A stretch of 64,000 bases of DNA from Rhizobium rhizoryzae (GTDB taxonomy: Bacteria > Pseudomonadota > Alphaproteobacteria > Rhizobiales > Rhizobiaceae), in contig NZ_CP049250.1 of assembly GCF_011046895.1 (NCBI RefSeq), positions 1,283,501-1,347,500 on the forward strand, written 5' to 3'. The notes below the pieces were generated by a model. That model worked only from the letters and a program-made list of their open reading frames with translations. It did not search any database and was not told the DNA's origin. A program made the translations under genes and the position numbers. Positions 1 through 8,812 of the stretch are shown here, piece after piece. Positions within the stretch are counted from its first letter, which is position 1, and each line of letters opens with the position of its first letter.

Positions 1-17
1 AGTTTTGCCGCAGTCAT
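1..17 (-). CDS. Start of an ABC transporter permease (partial)
   Basis: Only the first five codons (MTAAK) are inside the window. The ATG overlaps the stop codon of the upstream ATPase gene in an ATGA arrangement, which is typical of translational coupling. In E. coli the ATPase ybbA is followed by the large permease ybbP and is divergent from tesA. The same layout here (ATPase divergent from a TesA-like esterase) suggests that this is a YbbP/FtsX-type permease. That identity rests on context alone. Confidence 0.45.
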
Positions 18-724
18 GCAAATGCCGCCACAGGCTTGGAGGGTTCCCGGCTGTCGCCTGCAATCTCGCCCGAGCGGACGCGGATCTGACGAGAGCAACG
101 GGCGGCGAGCGCATTGTCATGGGTCACCAGCAGCAGCGTCATCTTGCGTTCCGTCTGCTTGGAGAAAAGAAGGTCCGCAATCTGCTTGCCGGTTTCCGTA
201 TCCAGGTTGCCTGTCGGCTCATCGGCGATGAGAACGGCCGGTGAGGGCGCCAAGGCACGGGCGATCGCCACACGCTGCTGTTCACCACCGGAAAGCTGCC
301 CTGGATAATGGTTCAGCCGCTCACCGAGACCGACGGCCGTCAACTCTCGCCTGGCAATATCGAAGGGATTGGAAACATTGGCCAGTTCCAGCGGCACGGC
401 GACGTTTTCAAGCGCCGTCATATTGGCAATGAGATGGAACGACTGGAAGACGATACCGATGTTGCGGCCTCGGAAATCCGCCAGCGCATCCTCTCCGAGA
501 TTGTGAAGCGGCGTGTTGCGAATGTGAATCTCGCCGGAATCAAGCCGCTCAAGACCCGCAAGGACCATCAGAAGCGTCGATTTTCCCGATCCAGAAGGGC
601 CAACGATACCAACGGCTTCACCCTCATCAATCTTGAGGTCGATCCCTTTCAGAACGTGGACCGAGGCGGCAGCACTGCCCAGGGTCAAATCGGCCTTCTT
701 CAATTCGATGATGGTGTTGCTCAC
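14..724 (-). CDS. ABC transporter ATP-binding protein, YbbA/LolD type
   Basis: This is a 236-residue cytoplasmic ATPase subunit. The Walker A motif GPSGSGKST is at residues 42-50, the signature LSGGE at 144-148, Walker B plus the LolD-like DEPTGNLD at 168-175, and the H-loop histidine near 202. The family energises FtsX/MacB-type permeases that act on envelope lipids, lipoproteins or peptides rather than importing solutes. The gene is divergent from a TesA-like esterase, as ybbA is from tesA in E. coli, and a permease gene starts inside its stop codon. YbbA is therefore preferred over LolD or MacB. The substrate cannot be read from the sequence. Confidence 0.85.
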   Translation of the reverse strand: MSNTIIELKKADLTLGSAAASVHVLKGIDLKIDEGEAVGIVGPSGSGKSTLLMVLAGLERLDSGEIHIRNTPLHNLGEDALADFRGRNIGIVFQSFHLIANMTALENVAVPLELANVSNPFDIARRELTAVGLGERLNHYPGQLSGGEQQRVAIARALAPSPAVLIADEPTGNLDTETGKQIADLLFSKQTERKMTLLLVTHDNALAARCSRQIRVRSGEIAGDSREPSKPVAAFA

Positions 725-812
725 GAAAATCGGTCCTATATCGAGGCGGAAAAATCTTATTCAGCAGGATTTGTCGCCTCGCGGCAACCTGACCAATCTA
801 GGAAGTGGGTTC

Positions 813-1457
813 ATGAAATTCAAAGCGGCTTTGCTTCACGTGATTGTCATCGTCTCGACCGTTCTCGGCGGGCTCGGCTCTGCGCGGGCAGAAAGCCTGC
901 AGATCGTGGGTTTCGGCGATAGCCTGATGGCCGGTTATCAACTGCCCCAGACTGAGTCCTACACCGCACAGCTTGAGGCGGCATTGAAGGCAAAGGGGAT
1001 CGACGTCACAATAACCAATGCCGGTGTGTCCGGCGACACCACATCGGCAGGTCTTGCGCGGCTCGACTGGTCTATCCCGGACGGCACACAGGGTGTGATC
1101 CTCGAGCTGGGTGCCAATGATGCCCTGCGCGGTATCTCGCCGGACCAGACCGAGAAGAATCTCGATGCCATGCTTGCGCGGCTGAAGGAGCGCAATATTC
1201 CGGTGGTTCTGGCCGGCATGCTGGCGCCGCCAAACCTTGGCAAGGACTATCAGGATCGCTTCAACAGCATCTATCCGCGGCTGTCACAGAAATATGGCGT
1301 GCCGCTTTATCCTTTCTTCCTGGATGGAGTCGTGACGCAGGCAAATCTTCAGCTGGAGGATGGCATGCATCCCAATGCAAAAGGGATTGCTGTCATGGTC
1401 GAGCGCAGTCTTCCTACCATTGAAAGTTTTATAAAATCGCTTCCCGCCCACAGGTGA
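813..1457 (+). CDS. tesA: Arylesterase / lysophospholipase TesA-like, SGNH hydrolase
   Basis: This is a secreted esterase of 214 residues. It has a signal peptide (about 1-26, ending SARA) and the SGNH blocks: GFGDSL with nucleophile Ser37, NAGVSGDT around 69-76 carrying the block II Gly, GAND around 100-103 carrying the block III Asn, and DGMHP with Asp183 and His186 completing the triad. The family hydrolyses acyl and aryl esters, thioesters and lysophospholipids in the periplasm. The start at 813 was chosen because it gives a clean signal peptide; an upstream in-frame start at 633 would add about 60 non-homologous residues overlapping the divergent gene. The ybbA-tesA divergence matches E. 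coli. Confidence 0.88.
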   Translation: MKFKAALLHVIVIVSTVLGGLGSARAESLQIVGFGDSLMAGYQLPQTESYTAQLEAALKAKGIDVTITNAGVSGDTTSAGLARLDWSIPDGTQGVILELGANDALRGISPDQTEKNLDAMLARLKERNIPVVLAGMLAPPNLGKDYQDRFNSIYPRLSQKYGVPLYPFFLDGVVTQANLQLEDGMHPNAKGIAVMVERSLPTIESFIKSLPAHR

Positions 1458-1544
1458 TTTTTGCAGGGCAAAAAAAGCGGCTTGCACGGAACGCAATTGC
1501 GTGTTCCGCTGTTGATACTGCATTAGATTCGAGGAGGTTCGCGT

Positions 1545-2132
1545 ATGCCGAGACTTTTCACCGCCCTCGAAATCCCGCGCCATATTGCCCTCAGCCTCTC
1601 CCTGCTGAGGGGCGGATTGCCCGGAGCGCGCTGGATCGATGTCGATAACTACCACATCACCTTGCGCTTCATCGGCGACGTCGACGGACGGACTGCCGAT
1701 GAGATCGTCGATCGTCTGGATCGTATAGATCGCGAGGAATTCCAGCTGACGTTGACGGGAATTGGTGCGTTCGGATCGAAGAAGCCGCATTCGATCTGGG
1801 CTGGCGTCTCTCCATCTCCGGAACTTCAGGCCTTGCAAGGCGAGATCGACCGCATCTGCATGCGCGTGGGGCTTGCGCCGGATCCGCGCAAGTTTACGCC
1901 GCATGTGACGCTGGCACGCCTGAAAAACTCCCGGCTGGACGATGTAGTCCAGTACCTGTCAGGGCGCGGAAACTTTCATACAATGTCATTCACCGTTCCG
2001 CGTTTCGTGCTGATGTCGTCCAAGGAATCGGTTGGCGGCGGGCCTTATCTGACGGAAGAGGTTTTTCCGCTTCAGGAAAGTCTGGCATCCTACGCGGCTG
2101 GTGAACTGGCCAGCGAAAGCAGCGTGTACTGA
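1545..2132 (+). CDS. thpR: RNA 2',3'-cyclic phosphodiesterase (2H family)
   Basis: This 195-residue cytoplasmic protein has the two HxTx motifs of the 2H phosphoesterase fold: HITL at 37-40 and HVTL at 120-123. The family opens 2',3'-cyclic phosphate ends of RNA (LigT/ThpR). Its length fits the family. The start ATG follows a GGAGG-like ribosome-binding site a few bases upstream. It is followed after 3 bases by the pterin dehydratase gene, so the two are probably cotranscribed. No direct functional link between them is evident. Confidence 0.88.
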   Translation: MPRLFTALEIPRHIALSLSLLRGGLPGARWIDVDNYHITLRFIGDVDGRTADEIVDRLDRIDREEFQLTLTGIGAFGSKKPHSIWAGVSPSPELQALQGEIDRICMRVGLAPDPRKFTPHVTLARLKNSRLDDVVQYLSGRGNFHTMSFTVPRFVLMSSKESVGGGPYLTEEVFPLQESLASYAAGELASESSVY

Positions 2133-2135
2133 TCG

Positions 2136-2438
2136 ATGGCCAGATCGCGGCTGACACCGGAAGCTATCGAAACGGCACTTGCCTCCCTGTCTGGCTGGAA
2201 GCTGCGGGAGGACGGGCTCGCTATCTCCAAGACCTTCAAATTTCGCAATTTCGTGGAAGCTTTCGGCTTCATGGCCCAAAGCGCGCTGGTTGCCGAAAAG
2301 CTCGATCATCATCCTGAATGGTTCAACGTCTACTCGCGTGTGGATGTGACGCTCACCACCCATGATGCCCAGGGCGTGACGGAGCTGGACGTGAAATTGG
2401 CTCAGGCCATGGAGCAGGCCGGCATGCACCGGATTTGA
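2136..2438 (+). CDS. phhB: 4a-hydroxytetrahydrobiopterin (pterin-4a-carbinolamine) dehydratase
   Basis: This 100-residue protein has the family signature from Glu54 to Asp85: HHPEW at 58-62, a conserved His76 and Asp85. The enzyme dehydrates 4a-hydroxytetrahydropterin formed by aromatic amino-acid hydroxylases. Many bacterial copies lie far from any hydroxylase gene, as here, and may serve other pterin or molybdopterin roles. It follows thpR by 3 bases. The short length and motif spacing are normal for the family. Confidence 0.88.
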   Translation: MARSRLTPEAIETALASLSGWKLREDGLAISKTFKFRNFVEAFGFMAQSALVAEKLDHHPEWFNVYSRVDVTLTTHDAQGVTELDVKLAQAMEQAGMHRI

Positions 2439-2496
2439 ATGCCGGGATGGGCGAACCCATATAGGAGGCACTTGCAAGGCTTCAGCGGAGATCACG

Positions 2497-2907
2497 ATGG
2501 ACGATGTCAAGATTGGCGAGATTCTGCTTCCCGGTGACGAAGCGACACAAACCAAACGGGAAAAGTCCGTCCGCTCGAAGTTCTGGCCAACAATGAAGCG
2601 TGCCGCCCGCTATGTTCCGTTTAGCCGTGATATGGTTGCTGCCTATTATTGTGCAACGGATCCGGCAACGCCCACGCGTGTTCGTGGTGTCTTGCTTGCA
2701 GCCCTCGGCTACTTCGTCCTCCCCATCGATGTCGTGCCGGATTTCCTGGCGGTGGTCGGCTTTACGGACGATGTGGCTGTTCTGGCGGCCGCTTTCCGGA
2801 TGATACAGACGCACATCAAGGATCGTCATTATGAGGCCGCCGATGAGGCTCTCGCCGCCGATCCCGCCATGGCTGAGGCGACGACATCAGACGGCTCCAG
2901 ACCCTGA
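2497..2907 (+). CDS. YkvA-family DUF1232 membrane-associated protein
   Basis: The product is 136 residues. The DUF1232 core spans about 62-100, with a hydrophobic segment reading GYFVLPIDVVPDF (71-83) and the conserved DD pair at 91-92. The family is small, probably membrane-associated and of unknown function. A good AGGAGG-like site is not present; the ATG at 2497 follows CGGAGATCACG, which gives acceptable spacing. It is in tandem with the pterin dehydratase gene, 58 bases downstream. Confidence 0.8.
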   Translation: MDDVKIGEILLPGDEATQTKREKSVRSKFWPTMKRAARYVPFSRDMVAAYYCATDPATPTRVRGVLLAALGYFVLPIDVVPDFLAVVGFTDDVAVLAAAFRMIQTHIKDRHYEAADEALAADPAMAEATTSDGSRP

Positions 2908-3189
2908 CGAAGGTTCCATTTTCGGCGTCGTTCGTGCTGCCGGTTCATGATGTCAAATTCCTGCCCTAATCATCGCATCTTTCGTAAGCGGGAGAGATTA
3001 CGGGACATAATGGAGGCAAATGCCTCGGTTTGGTTCGTGATCAGCCTTTCGAGCCGGGATAGCTGTTTTTATTGAAGGCGGCGTTGACGGTTTGGTAACC
3101 AGAATTAAGTCAAAGTCTAACTGATCGCGACCCCTGAGGCCCGGCCATGTCGTGCGGTCGGCCTTTCATCAGAACACTGGCAGGACAAC

Positions 3190-3699
3190 ATGTTTCTTAA
3201 GAAGATCGCCATCGCGTCGACTCTCTTGCTCGCTGGCGCAAGTGTCGCTGCAGCGCAGGCACCGTCTCCGACGCGTATCCAGCAATTCAAGGCCTGGGGC
3301 GCCTATTCCTACAAGTCCGGCAATTCCACCGTCTGCTATGTCTTGTCCGTTCCGACATCGAAGGAGCCGGCAAGTGTTGATCATGGCGATATCTTCTTCA
3401 TCATCTCCCAGCGTCCGGGTCAGAACATTTCCTACGAGCCGCAGGCCATGATGGGCTATCCCCTCAAGGCGGACTCCAAGGTGAATGTCACGATCGACAA
3501 GAAGAACTTCGTGATGTTCGTGAAGGACAAGGCTGCCTGGGTGGAGAATGCTGCCGAAGAGCCCGCCCTCGTGGCTGCCATGAAGACCGGCTCCAACATG
3601 ACCGTCAAGGCGACCTCGCTGCGTGGAACAGGCACCAGCTATTCCTATTCGCTGGCAGGCCTTTCCCAGGCGCTCAAGCAGATCGAAACCTGCAAGTAA
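3190..3699 (+). CDS. Secreted invasion-associated locus B (IalB) family protein
   Basis: The product is 169 residues with a signal peptide (1-24, ending AAAQA) and a single soluble domain of the IalB type: an early AWGAY segment, a cysteine in VCYVL near 50 and a C-terminal ETCK cysteine, which could form a disulfide. IalB was named in Bartonella for a role in erythrocyte invasion, but free-living Rhizobiales carry several paralogues whose role is unknown. The gene has its own 280-base upstream region and a strong terminator just after it, so it is probably monocistronic. Confidence 0.75.
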   Translation: MFLKKIAIASTLLLAGASVAAAQAPSPTRIQQFKAWGAYSYKSGNSTVCYVLSVPTSKEPASVDHGDIFFIISQRPGQNISYEPQAMMGYPLKADSKVNVTIDKKNFVMFVKDKAAWVENAAEEPALVAAMKTGSNMTVKATSLRGTGTSYSYSLAGLSQALKQIETCK

Positions 3700-3723
3700 G
3701 CCTCTATTCCTGTTTTTTGCTTT

Positions 3724-3747
3724 AAGGCCGGTTGTTCCGGCCTTTTT
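3724..3747 (+). terminator. Intrinsic terminator after the IalB-like gene
   Basis: Perfect 8-bp stem AAGGCCGG / CCGGCCTT (3724-3731 with 3737-3744), loop TTGTT, followed by a run of five T (3743-3747). Confidence 0.9.
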
Positions 3748-3954
3748 GCGTTGGGGGTGACGAATGGTCAAAACAGTGCTAAAGCGCGGCCCTGCGAGCC
3801 AATCTGCGGGGGTTCTTGTGAATTCCCATTGCGCGGAGCGGAACTCGTTCGCATTTCACACACGACATCGGGTCACGCAATGCGTCTGGCTGCGCATCTG
3901 GCAGGCTGGCCGCAACCGGGTTATGATTTGGCCCGCTCGAATAGGATTTTTGGA

Positions 3955-5199
3955 ATGACTGTTTCCAACGTGATGGCAGTTGCGGATCTCGTGAAGGCAC
4001 CGCTGGTGGCGAACCCGGATCTTCTCTCCGGCAAACCCTCTCTGGTCGGCCTCACGCGTGATCAGCTTGCAGACGCCTTGCGGGAAAAGGGTGTGCCGGA
4101 CAAGCAGGTGCGCATGCGTGTGAGCCAGCTCTGGCACTGGCTTTACATTCGCGGCGTTTCCGATTTCGATGCAATGACCAATGTCGCCAAGGACATGCGC
4201 GAGATGCTGAAGCAGCATTTCACCATTGCGCGTCCCGAAGTGGTCGAAGAGCAGGTTTCCAATGATGGCACGCGCAAGTGGCTGCTGCGTTTTCCGCCGC
4301 GCGGCGCTGGCCGTCCGGTCGAAGTCGAGACCGTCTATATCCCTGAAGAAGGTCGCGGCACGCTGTGCATTTCCAGCCAGGTTGGTTGTTCGCTGACCTG
4401 TTCCTTCTGTCACACGGGGACTCAGCGGCTGGTTCGCAACCTGACATCGGAAGAAATTCTTTCCCAGCTATTGCTGGCGCGAGATCGTCTGGGCGATTTT
4501 CCGGGCGCTGATACGCCACCGGGCGCCTTCGTACCAACGGGGGATCGTAAGGTCACCAACATCGTCATGATGGGCATGGGCGAGCCGCTCTACAATTTCG
4601 AGCATGTGAAAAACGCGCTGCTGATCGCATCCGATGGAGACGGCCTCTCGCTCTCCAAGCGCCGCATTACGCTTTCGACCTCGGGCGTCGTTCCGGAAAT
4701 CTATCGCACCGGTGATGAGATCGGCGTGATGCTCGCCATCTCTCTTCATGCCGTGCGCGACGAGTTGCGCGACATGCTGGTGCCGATCAACAAGAAGTAT
4801 CCGCTGAAGGAGTTGATCGAAGCCTGCCGCAACTATCCCGGCCTTTCCAATGCGCGCCGTATCACGTTCGAATATGTGATGCTGAAGGACGTCAACGACA
4901 GTCTCGAAGATGCCAAGGAACTGATCAAGCTGCTGAAGGGTGTTCCGGCAAAGATCAACCTCATTCCCTTCAACCCCTGGCCGGGCACCAATTACCAGTG
5001 CTCCGACTGGGCGACGATCGAGAAGTTCGCCGATTTCATCAATCAGGCCGGTTATGCTTCACCGATCCGTACGCCGCGTGGTCGCGATATCCTTGCGGCC
5101 TGCGGACAGCTGAAGTCCGAATCGGAACGCATGCGCAAGACGGAGCGGCTTGCCTTCGAGGCCATGATGATTGCCGGTCATGGCGAAGACGACGATTGA
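3955..5199 (+). CDS. rlmN: 23S rRNA (A2503)-C2 / tRNA A37 methyltransferase RlmN
   Basis: This is a radical-SAM methyltransferase of 414 residues that methylates C2 of A2503 in 23S rRNA and A37 of some tRNAs. The radical-SAM cluster motif CxxxCxxC is Cys145, Cys149 and Cys152. The methyl-carrying and resolving cysteines are most likely Cys383 in ILAACGQL near the C-terminus and Cys138 just before the cluster. The GMGEPL motif is present. The reading frame stays open back to 3751, but the added 68 residues look non-conserved, and AGGA lies 8 bases before the ATG at 3955, so that start was chosen. It is monocistronic by context. Confidence 0.92.
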   Translation: MTVSNVMAVADLVKAPLVANPDLLSGKPSLVGLTRDQLADALREKGVPDKQVRMRVSQLWHWLYIRGVSDFDAMTNVAKDMREMLKQHFTIARPEVVEEQVSNDGTRKWLLRFPPRGAGRPVEVETVYIPEEGRGTLCISSQVGCSLTCSFCHTGTQRLVRNLTSEEILSQLLLARDRLGDFPGADTPPGAFVPTGDRKVTNIVMMGMGEPLYNFEHVKNALLIASDGDGLSLSKRRITLSTSGVVPEIYRTGDEIGVMLAISLHAVRDELRDMLVPINKKYPLKELIEACRNYPGLSNARRITFEYVMLKDVNDSLEDAKELIKLLKGVPAKINLIPFNPWPGTNYQCSDWATIEKFADFINQAGYASPIRTPRGRDILAACGQLKSESERMRKTERLAFEAMMIAGHGEDDD

Positions 5200-5283
5200 T
5201 TGTAGGAAATTGCTGTAGCTATTTCTAATGTGCTCCTTCTTGAGGCGTACTGCGGCAAATTTGTGCAGATATCGCGCAAAGGT

Positions 5284-5357
5284 GAGGTGAAACCGCTTTC
5301 CTCCGGTTGTCTTGCGGCCTAAAAGACAGCCGCAATGACAACAACCGGAGGACAACC
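5284..5357 (+). promoter_or_regulatory. Structured leader masking the ribosome-binding site of the ABC importer
   Basis: A two-tier hairpin lies directly before the ATG at 5358. The outer stem is 11 bp, perfect (5299-5309 with 5342-5352), and buries the Shine-Dalgarno GGAGGA (5347-5352). The inner stem is TTGCGGC / GCCGCAA (5312-5318 with 5329-5335), with a 10-base loop. A competing upstream hairpin, GAG-bulge-GAAA / TTTC-CTC (5284-5303), would use bases 5299-5303 of the masking stem and so free the site. This is the geometry of a translational switch. I do not recognise it as a known riboswitch class. The folding was done by eye. Confidence 0.5.
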
Positions 5358-6311
5358 ATGCGCCGCCTGATCCTGGCTCTTGCAGCCGCAACTGCTTTTA
5401 TCCTTCCCGCCCATGCGGAAAATGTGACCGTTGCCGTGACTGCCATCGTCGAGCATCCGGCGCTTGATGCCGCTCGTGATGGCGTGAAGCAGGCTCTTGC
5501 GGAAGCGGGTTACAAGGAAGGCGAGAACCTCAAGTTCGTCTATCAGTCGGCACAGGGCAATCCTGGAACGGCTGCGCAGATCGCACGCCAGTTCGTGGGC
5601 GATGCTCCCAATGTCATCGTGCCGATTTCCACACCGTCCGCGCAGGCGGTCGTCGGGGCAACGCGTGATATTCCGATCGTCTTTACAGCCGTTTCGGATC
5701 CGGTTGGTGCTCAGCTGGTCAAGGACATGGAAAAGCCGGGTCGTAACGTGACAGGTCTTTCCGACATGCTGCCGGTTGCCGATCATCTGGCGCTGATCAA
5801 GGAAATTACGCCAAACGCGAAGACGATTGGCTATATCTACAATTCCGCCGAAGCCAACTCCGTTTCGACACTTGCTGCGTTGAAGGCTGCTGCTGAAAAG
5901 TCCGGCCTGAAGGTTGTGGAATCGGTTGCGACCAAATCTGCCGAAGTGCAGGGCGCAACGCGTGCGCTGGTTGGCAAGGCGGATGTGATCTACGTGCCGA
6001 CCGATAACACCATAGTCTCCGCGTTCGAAGCGGCCGCCGGCGTTGCCGCAGAAGCGAAGCTTCCGCTCTATGCCGCCGATACGGATTCCGTGGCCCGTGG
6101 CGCCATTGCTGCTCTCGGCTTCAATTACTTCGATGTCGGCAAGCAGACGGGCGCCATCGTCGTGAAGGTTCTGAAGGGCGAAAAGCCGGGTAACATTCCG
6201 GCCAAGGTTGCTGTTGGTACCGATCTCGTTCTCAACAAGAAGGCTGCCAGTGCAATCGGGGTCACCTTCCCGGAAAGTGCCACCAAGCGCGCGACCAAGA
6301 TCATCGAATAA
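5358..6311 (+). CDS. ABC transporter substrate-binding protein (PF04392-type)
   Basis: The product is 317 residues with a signal peptide (1-20, ending PAHA), so it is a periplasmic binding protein. The fold resembles LacI/PBP-type receptors: repeated VTAIVEHPALDA-like start, GNPGTAAQIARQF and a central IVFTAVSDPVG segment, as in the ABC_sub_bind (TrpX-like) family. The start was chosen for the signal peptide and the GGAGGA site 5 bases upstream. It is the first gene of a three-gene importer with the permease and ATPase that follow. The ligand is not evident; family members have been linked to aromatic amino acids. The leader hairpin suggests regulated translation. Confidence 0.85.
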   Translation: MRRLILALAAATAFILPAHAENVTVAVTAIVEHPALDAARDGVKQALAEAGYKEGENLKFVYQSAQGNPGTAAQIARQFVGDAPNVIVPISTPSAQAVVGATRDIPIVFTAVSDPVGAQLVKDMEKPGRNVTGLSDMLPVADHLALIKEITPNAKTIGYIYNSAEANSVSTLAALKAAAEKSGLKVVESVATKSAEVQGATRALVGKADVIYVPTDNTIVSAFEAAAGVAAEAKLPLYAADTDSVARGAIAALGFNYFDVGKQTGAIVVKVLKGEKPGNIPAKVAVGTDLVLNKKAASAIGVTFPESATKRATKIIE

Positions 6312-6378
6312 TTGACCTCAGAGGAGGCTTTGGGTCATTACCCGAGGCCTCCTCCTCCTGCCCATCAAGGACTTGACT

Positions 6379-7260
6379 GTGAGCCAAATTGCATTCTGGG
6401 GCGCTGTCGAACTGGGCCTCGTCTTCGCCTTCGTTGCGATCGGGGTTTATCTCGCCTTCCGCATTCTCGATTTTCCGGACCTCACCGTGGACGGATCCTT
6501 TCCGCTCGGTGCCGCTGTTGCTGCGGTGCTGATCATCAGCGGTCTCGACCCGTGGCTTTCGACTGCGGTTGCCATGGTGGCCGGTGCGGCTGCCGGTCTG
6601 GTGACGGCCACATTGAATGTGCGCTTCAAGATCCTGAACCTGCTCGCCTCGATCCTGACGATGATTGCGCTGTTTTCCGTGAATTTGCGTGTGATGGGCA
6701 AACCGAATGTCGCGCTGCTGAACCAGGATACGATGCTCTCGCCCTTTTTCGGGCAGGGCGTGCCGGAATATCTCGTGCGTCCCATCTTTGTCGGGCTGCT
6801 GGTTATCGTGGCGGTGGTCCTCGTTTGGCGGTTTCTGGAAAGCGATGCTGGCCTTGCCATGCGGGCGACAGGGGCCAATTCCCGGATGGCGCGGGCGCAG
6901 GGTGTAAACACCGGCGGCCAGATCTATCTCGGCATGGCGCTCTCCAATGCGCTCGTCGCTCTCGGCGGCGCGCTGTTTGCGCAGACCAATGGCTTTGCCG
7001 ATGTAACTTCGGGTGTCGGAACGATCGTCGTCGGTCTCGCTGCCGTCATCATCGGTGAGACGCTGCTCGGTGCCCGTGGCATTCTTCTGGCGCTGATTGG
7101 CTGTGTCTTTGGCTCCATCGCCTATCGTCTGGCCATACAGCTTGCGCTGTCCAGCGATGCGCTGGGTCTGAAAGCCTCCGATCTCAATTTTGTCACGGCC
7201 GTGCTGGTTGCCATCGCCCTCATTCTGCCGCGCCTGCGTCGCTCGGGAGGTGCCGCATGA
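6379..7260 (+). CDS. ABC transporter permease of the TrpX-like importer
   Basis: This integral membrane protein has 293 residues and about eight hydrophobic segments. It resembles the branched-chain-type permeases (BPD_transp_2) that pair with PF04392 binding proteins. The GTG at 6379 is preferred as start because AAGGA sits 7 bases before it; a TTG six bases earlier would be too close to that site. The gene follows the binding protein by 67 bases and its stop overlaps the ATPase start by 4 bases (ATGA), so it is translationally coupled. Confidence 0.83.
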   Translation: MSQIAFWGAVELGLVFAFVAIGVYLAFRILDFPDLTVDGSFPLGAAVAAVLIISGLDPWLSTAVAMVAGAAAGLVTATLNVRFKILNLLASILTMIALFSVNLRVMGKPNVALLNQDTMLSPFFGQGVPEYLVRPIFVGLLVIVAVVLVWRFLESDAGLAMRATGANSRMARAQGVNTGGQIYLGMALSNALVALGGALFAQTNGFADVTSGVGTIVVGLAAVIIGETLLGARGILLALIGCVFGSIAYRLAIQLALSSDALGLKASDLNFVTAVLVAIALILPRLRRSGGAA

Positions 7261-8051
7261 TTTCGCTCAGTGATATCCAGGTGGTGTTCGGTCGCGGCAC
7301 GCCACTGCAAAAGCAGGCGTTGAAGAAGATCGATCTGACGATCGAAACCGGTTCCTTCGTGACCGTGATCGGATCGAATGGTGCCGGCAAATCGACGCTG
7401 CTGGGCGTGCTGGCGGGCGATGTTCTGCCAACGGCAGGCCGGGTGACGATCGGCAATGTGGATGTGAGCCGCAAGCCGACGGCAGCGCGTGCCGGACAGG
7501 TGGCGCGCGTGTTTCAGGATCCCTTGGCCGGCAGCTGCGGCGCGTTGACCATCGAGGAAAATCTGGCGCTGGCGGCGGCGCGTGGCAAGGTGCGAGGCCT
7601 GATGCCTGCGCTCGGCTCGAAGCGGCGGGAATTCTTCAAGGAGCGCATTGCTTCGCTCAATCTGGGGCTCGAAAATCGGCTGAAGGACCGCATGGATCTT
7701 CTGTCCGGCGGGCAGCGTCAGGCGGTATCGCTCGTCATGGCGACGCTTGCCGGGTCAGACGTGCTGCTGCTAGATGAGCACACGGCGGCGCTCGATCCCG
7801 GAATGGCGGAATTCGTCATGCAGTTGACGGATCAGGTGGTCACAGAACGCAAACTGACGACGCTGATGGTGACGCATTCCATGCGTCAGGCGCTGGATTA
7901 CGGTGACCGCACTGTAATGCTGCATGGCGGCGAAATTGTTCTCGATGTGTCTGGAGACAGTCGCAAGGATCTTCAGGTGGAAGATCTGATCGAGATGTTC
8001 CGCAAGATCCGTGGCCAGAAGCTGGACGACGACGAACTGCTGATTGGATAA
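7257..8051 (+). CDS. ABC transporter ATP-binding protein of the TrpX-like importer
   Basis: This 264-residue cytoplasmic ATPase has Walker A GSNGAGKST at 39-47, signature LSGGQ at 149-153 and Walker B ending LLLDEH at 170-175. The residue after the catalytic Glu is His (DEHTAALD) instead of the more usual Pro, a form I associate with the group of ATPases that pairs with these permeases. A histidine in VTHS serves as the H-loop. Coupled to the permease by a 4-base overlap, it completes the importer operon (binding protein, permease, ATPase). Confidence 0.87.
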   Translation: MISLSDIQVVFGRGTPLQKQALKKIDLTIETGSFVTVIGSNGAGKSTLLGVLAGDVLPTAGRVTIGNVDVSRKPTAARAGQVARVFQDPLAGSCGALTIEENLALAAARGKVRGLMPALGSKRREFFKERIASLNLGLENRLKDRMDLLSGGQRQAVSLVMATLAGSDVLLLDEHTAALDPGMAEFVMQLTDQVVTERKLTTLMVTHSMRQALDYGDRTVMLHGGEIVLDVSGDSRKDLQVEDLIEMFRKIRGQKLDDDELLIG

Positions 8052-8058
8052 GGCGGCG

Positions 8059-8076
8059 AGGCGGGTCTTCCGCCTT
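8059..8076 (+). terminator. Weak hairpin at the end of the ABC importer operon
   Basis: A 6-bp stem AGGCGG / CCGCCT (8059-8064 with 8070-8075) follows the stop of the ATPase gene by 7 bases. The downstream tract is only weakly T-rich, so termination is uncertain. Confidence 0.35.
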
Positions 8077-8108
8077 CCTATCCCTTTCTCGTCACTTAGC
8101 CCTTATCC

Positions 8109-8750
8109 TCACTTTGCCTGTGTCATGAAGATCTTGAGAGCAAAGACCGAAAATACACCGGCAAAGGTGTAATCTATGCCGCGCAGGATCTTCGGATTGG
8201 CCTGCAGCCATTTTGCCAGACGGTCGGCGGCAAAAATCACCAGAACGTTGATGGGGCTACCCACGAAGATGAAGAAGAAGCCGAGGAAAATCAGCTTCTG
8301 CGTTACCGCCGGATCCCCTGCCGTCACGAATTGCGGAAGGAAGGTCATGAAGAAGATGATGACCTTCGGGTTCAGCAGATTGACCCAGAGACCTGTCGAG
8401 ATATTGCTCCAGACGGATGTCTTTTCGCCTTCGACGGCCTCCACCTTCAGGTTCGAGCCATAGCGAACGGCCTGTATGGCGAGCCACAGCAGATAGGCTG
8501 CGCCGCCTGTCTTGAGCAGAAAGAAGGCTGTTGGCGAAGCGGTGATGAGCGCCGAAACGCCGAAGGCGACCAGCAGCGTATGGATCATGATGCCGATGGT
8601 CGTTCCAAGCACCACATAAAGTGCGCGCTTGCTGCCTTGGGAAAGCGCGCGACTGATGGACAGTGTCATGTCCGGACCGGGCGTGATGGCCAGCAGCAGG
8701 CACATTCCGGTAAATGTGATCAGGGTGGCGGCGCTGGGCAGAAAATCCAT
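8109..8750 (-). CDS. LysE/RhtB family amino-acid exporter
   Basis: This inner-membrane protein has 213 residues and about six hydrophobic segments. The N-terminal ITPGPDMTL segment (about residues 23-31) is the hallmark of the LysE/RhtB exporters, followed by the usual GxxxGxxxHxxL-like stretch. The family exports amino acids such as homoserine, threonine, lysine or leucine; the substrate here is unknown. The start is preceded by GAGG at about 9 bases. The gene converges with the ABC importer and is followed upstream by an SDR gene on the same strand. Confidence 0.85.
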   Translation of the reverse strand: MDFLPSAATLITFTGMCLLLAITPGPDMTLSISRALSQGSKRALYVVLGTTIGIMIHTLLVAFGVSALITASPTAFFLLKTGGAAYLLWLAIQAVRYGSNLKVEAVEGEKTSVWSNISTGLWVNLLNPKVIIFFMTFLPQFVTAGDPAVTQKLIFLGFFFIFVGSPINVLVIFAADRLAKWLQANPKILRGIDYTFAGVFSVFALKIFMTQAK

Positions 8751-8812
8751 GGGGGTGGGCCTCGGAACAGTGATTGTTCCGAAGCTTTATCCTGCCTTGC
8801 CTAATTTGCCAA

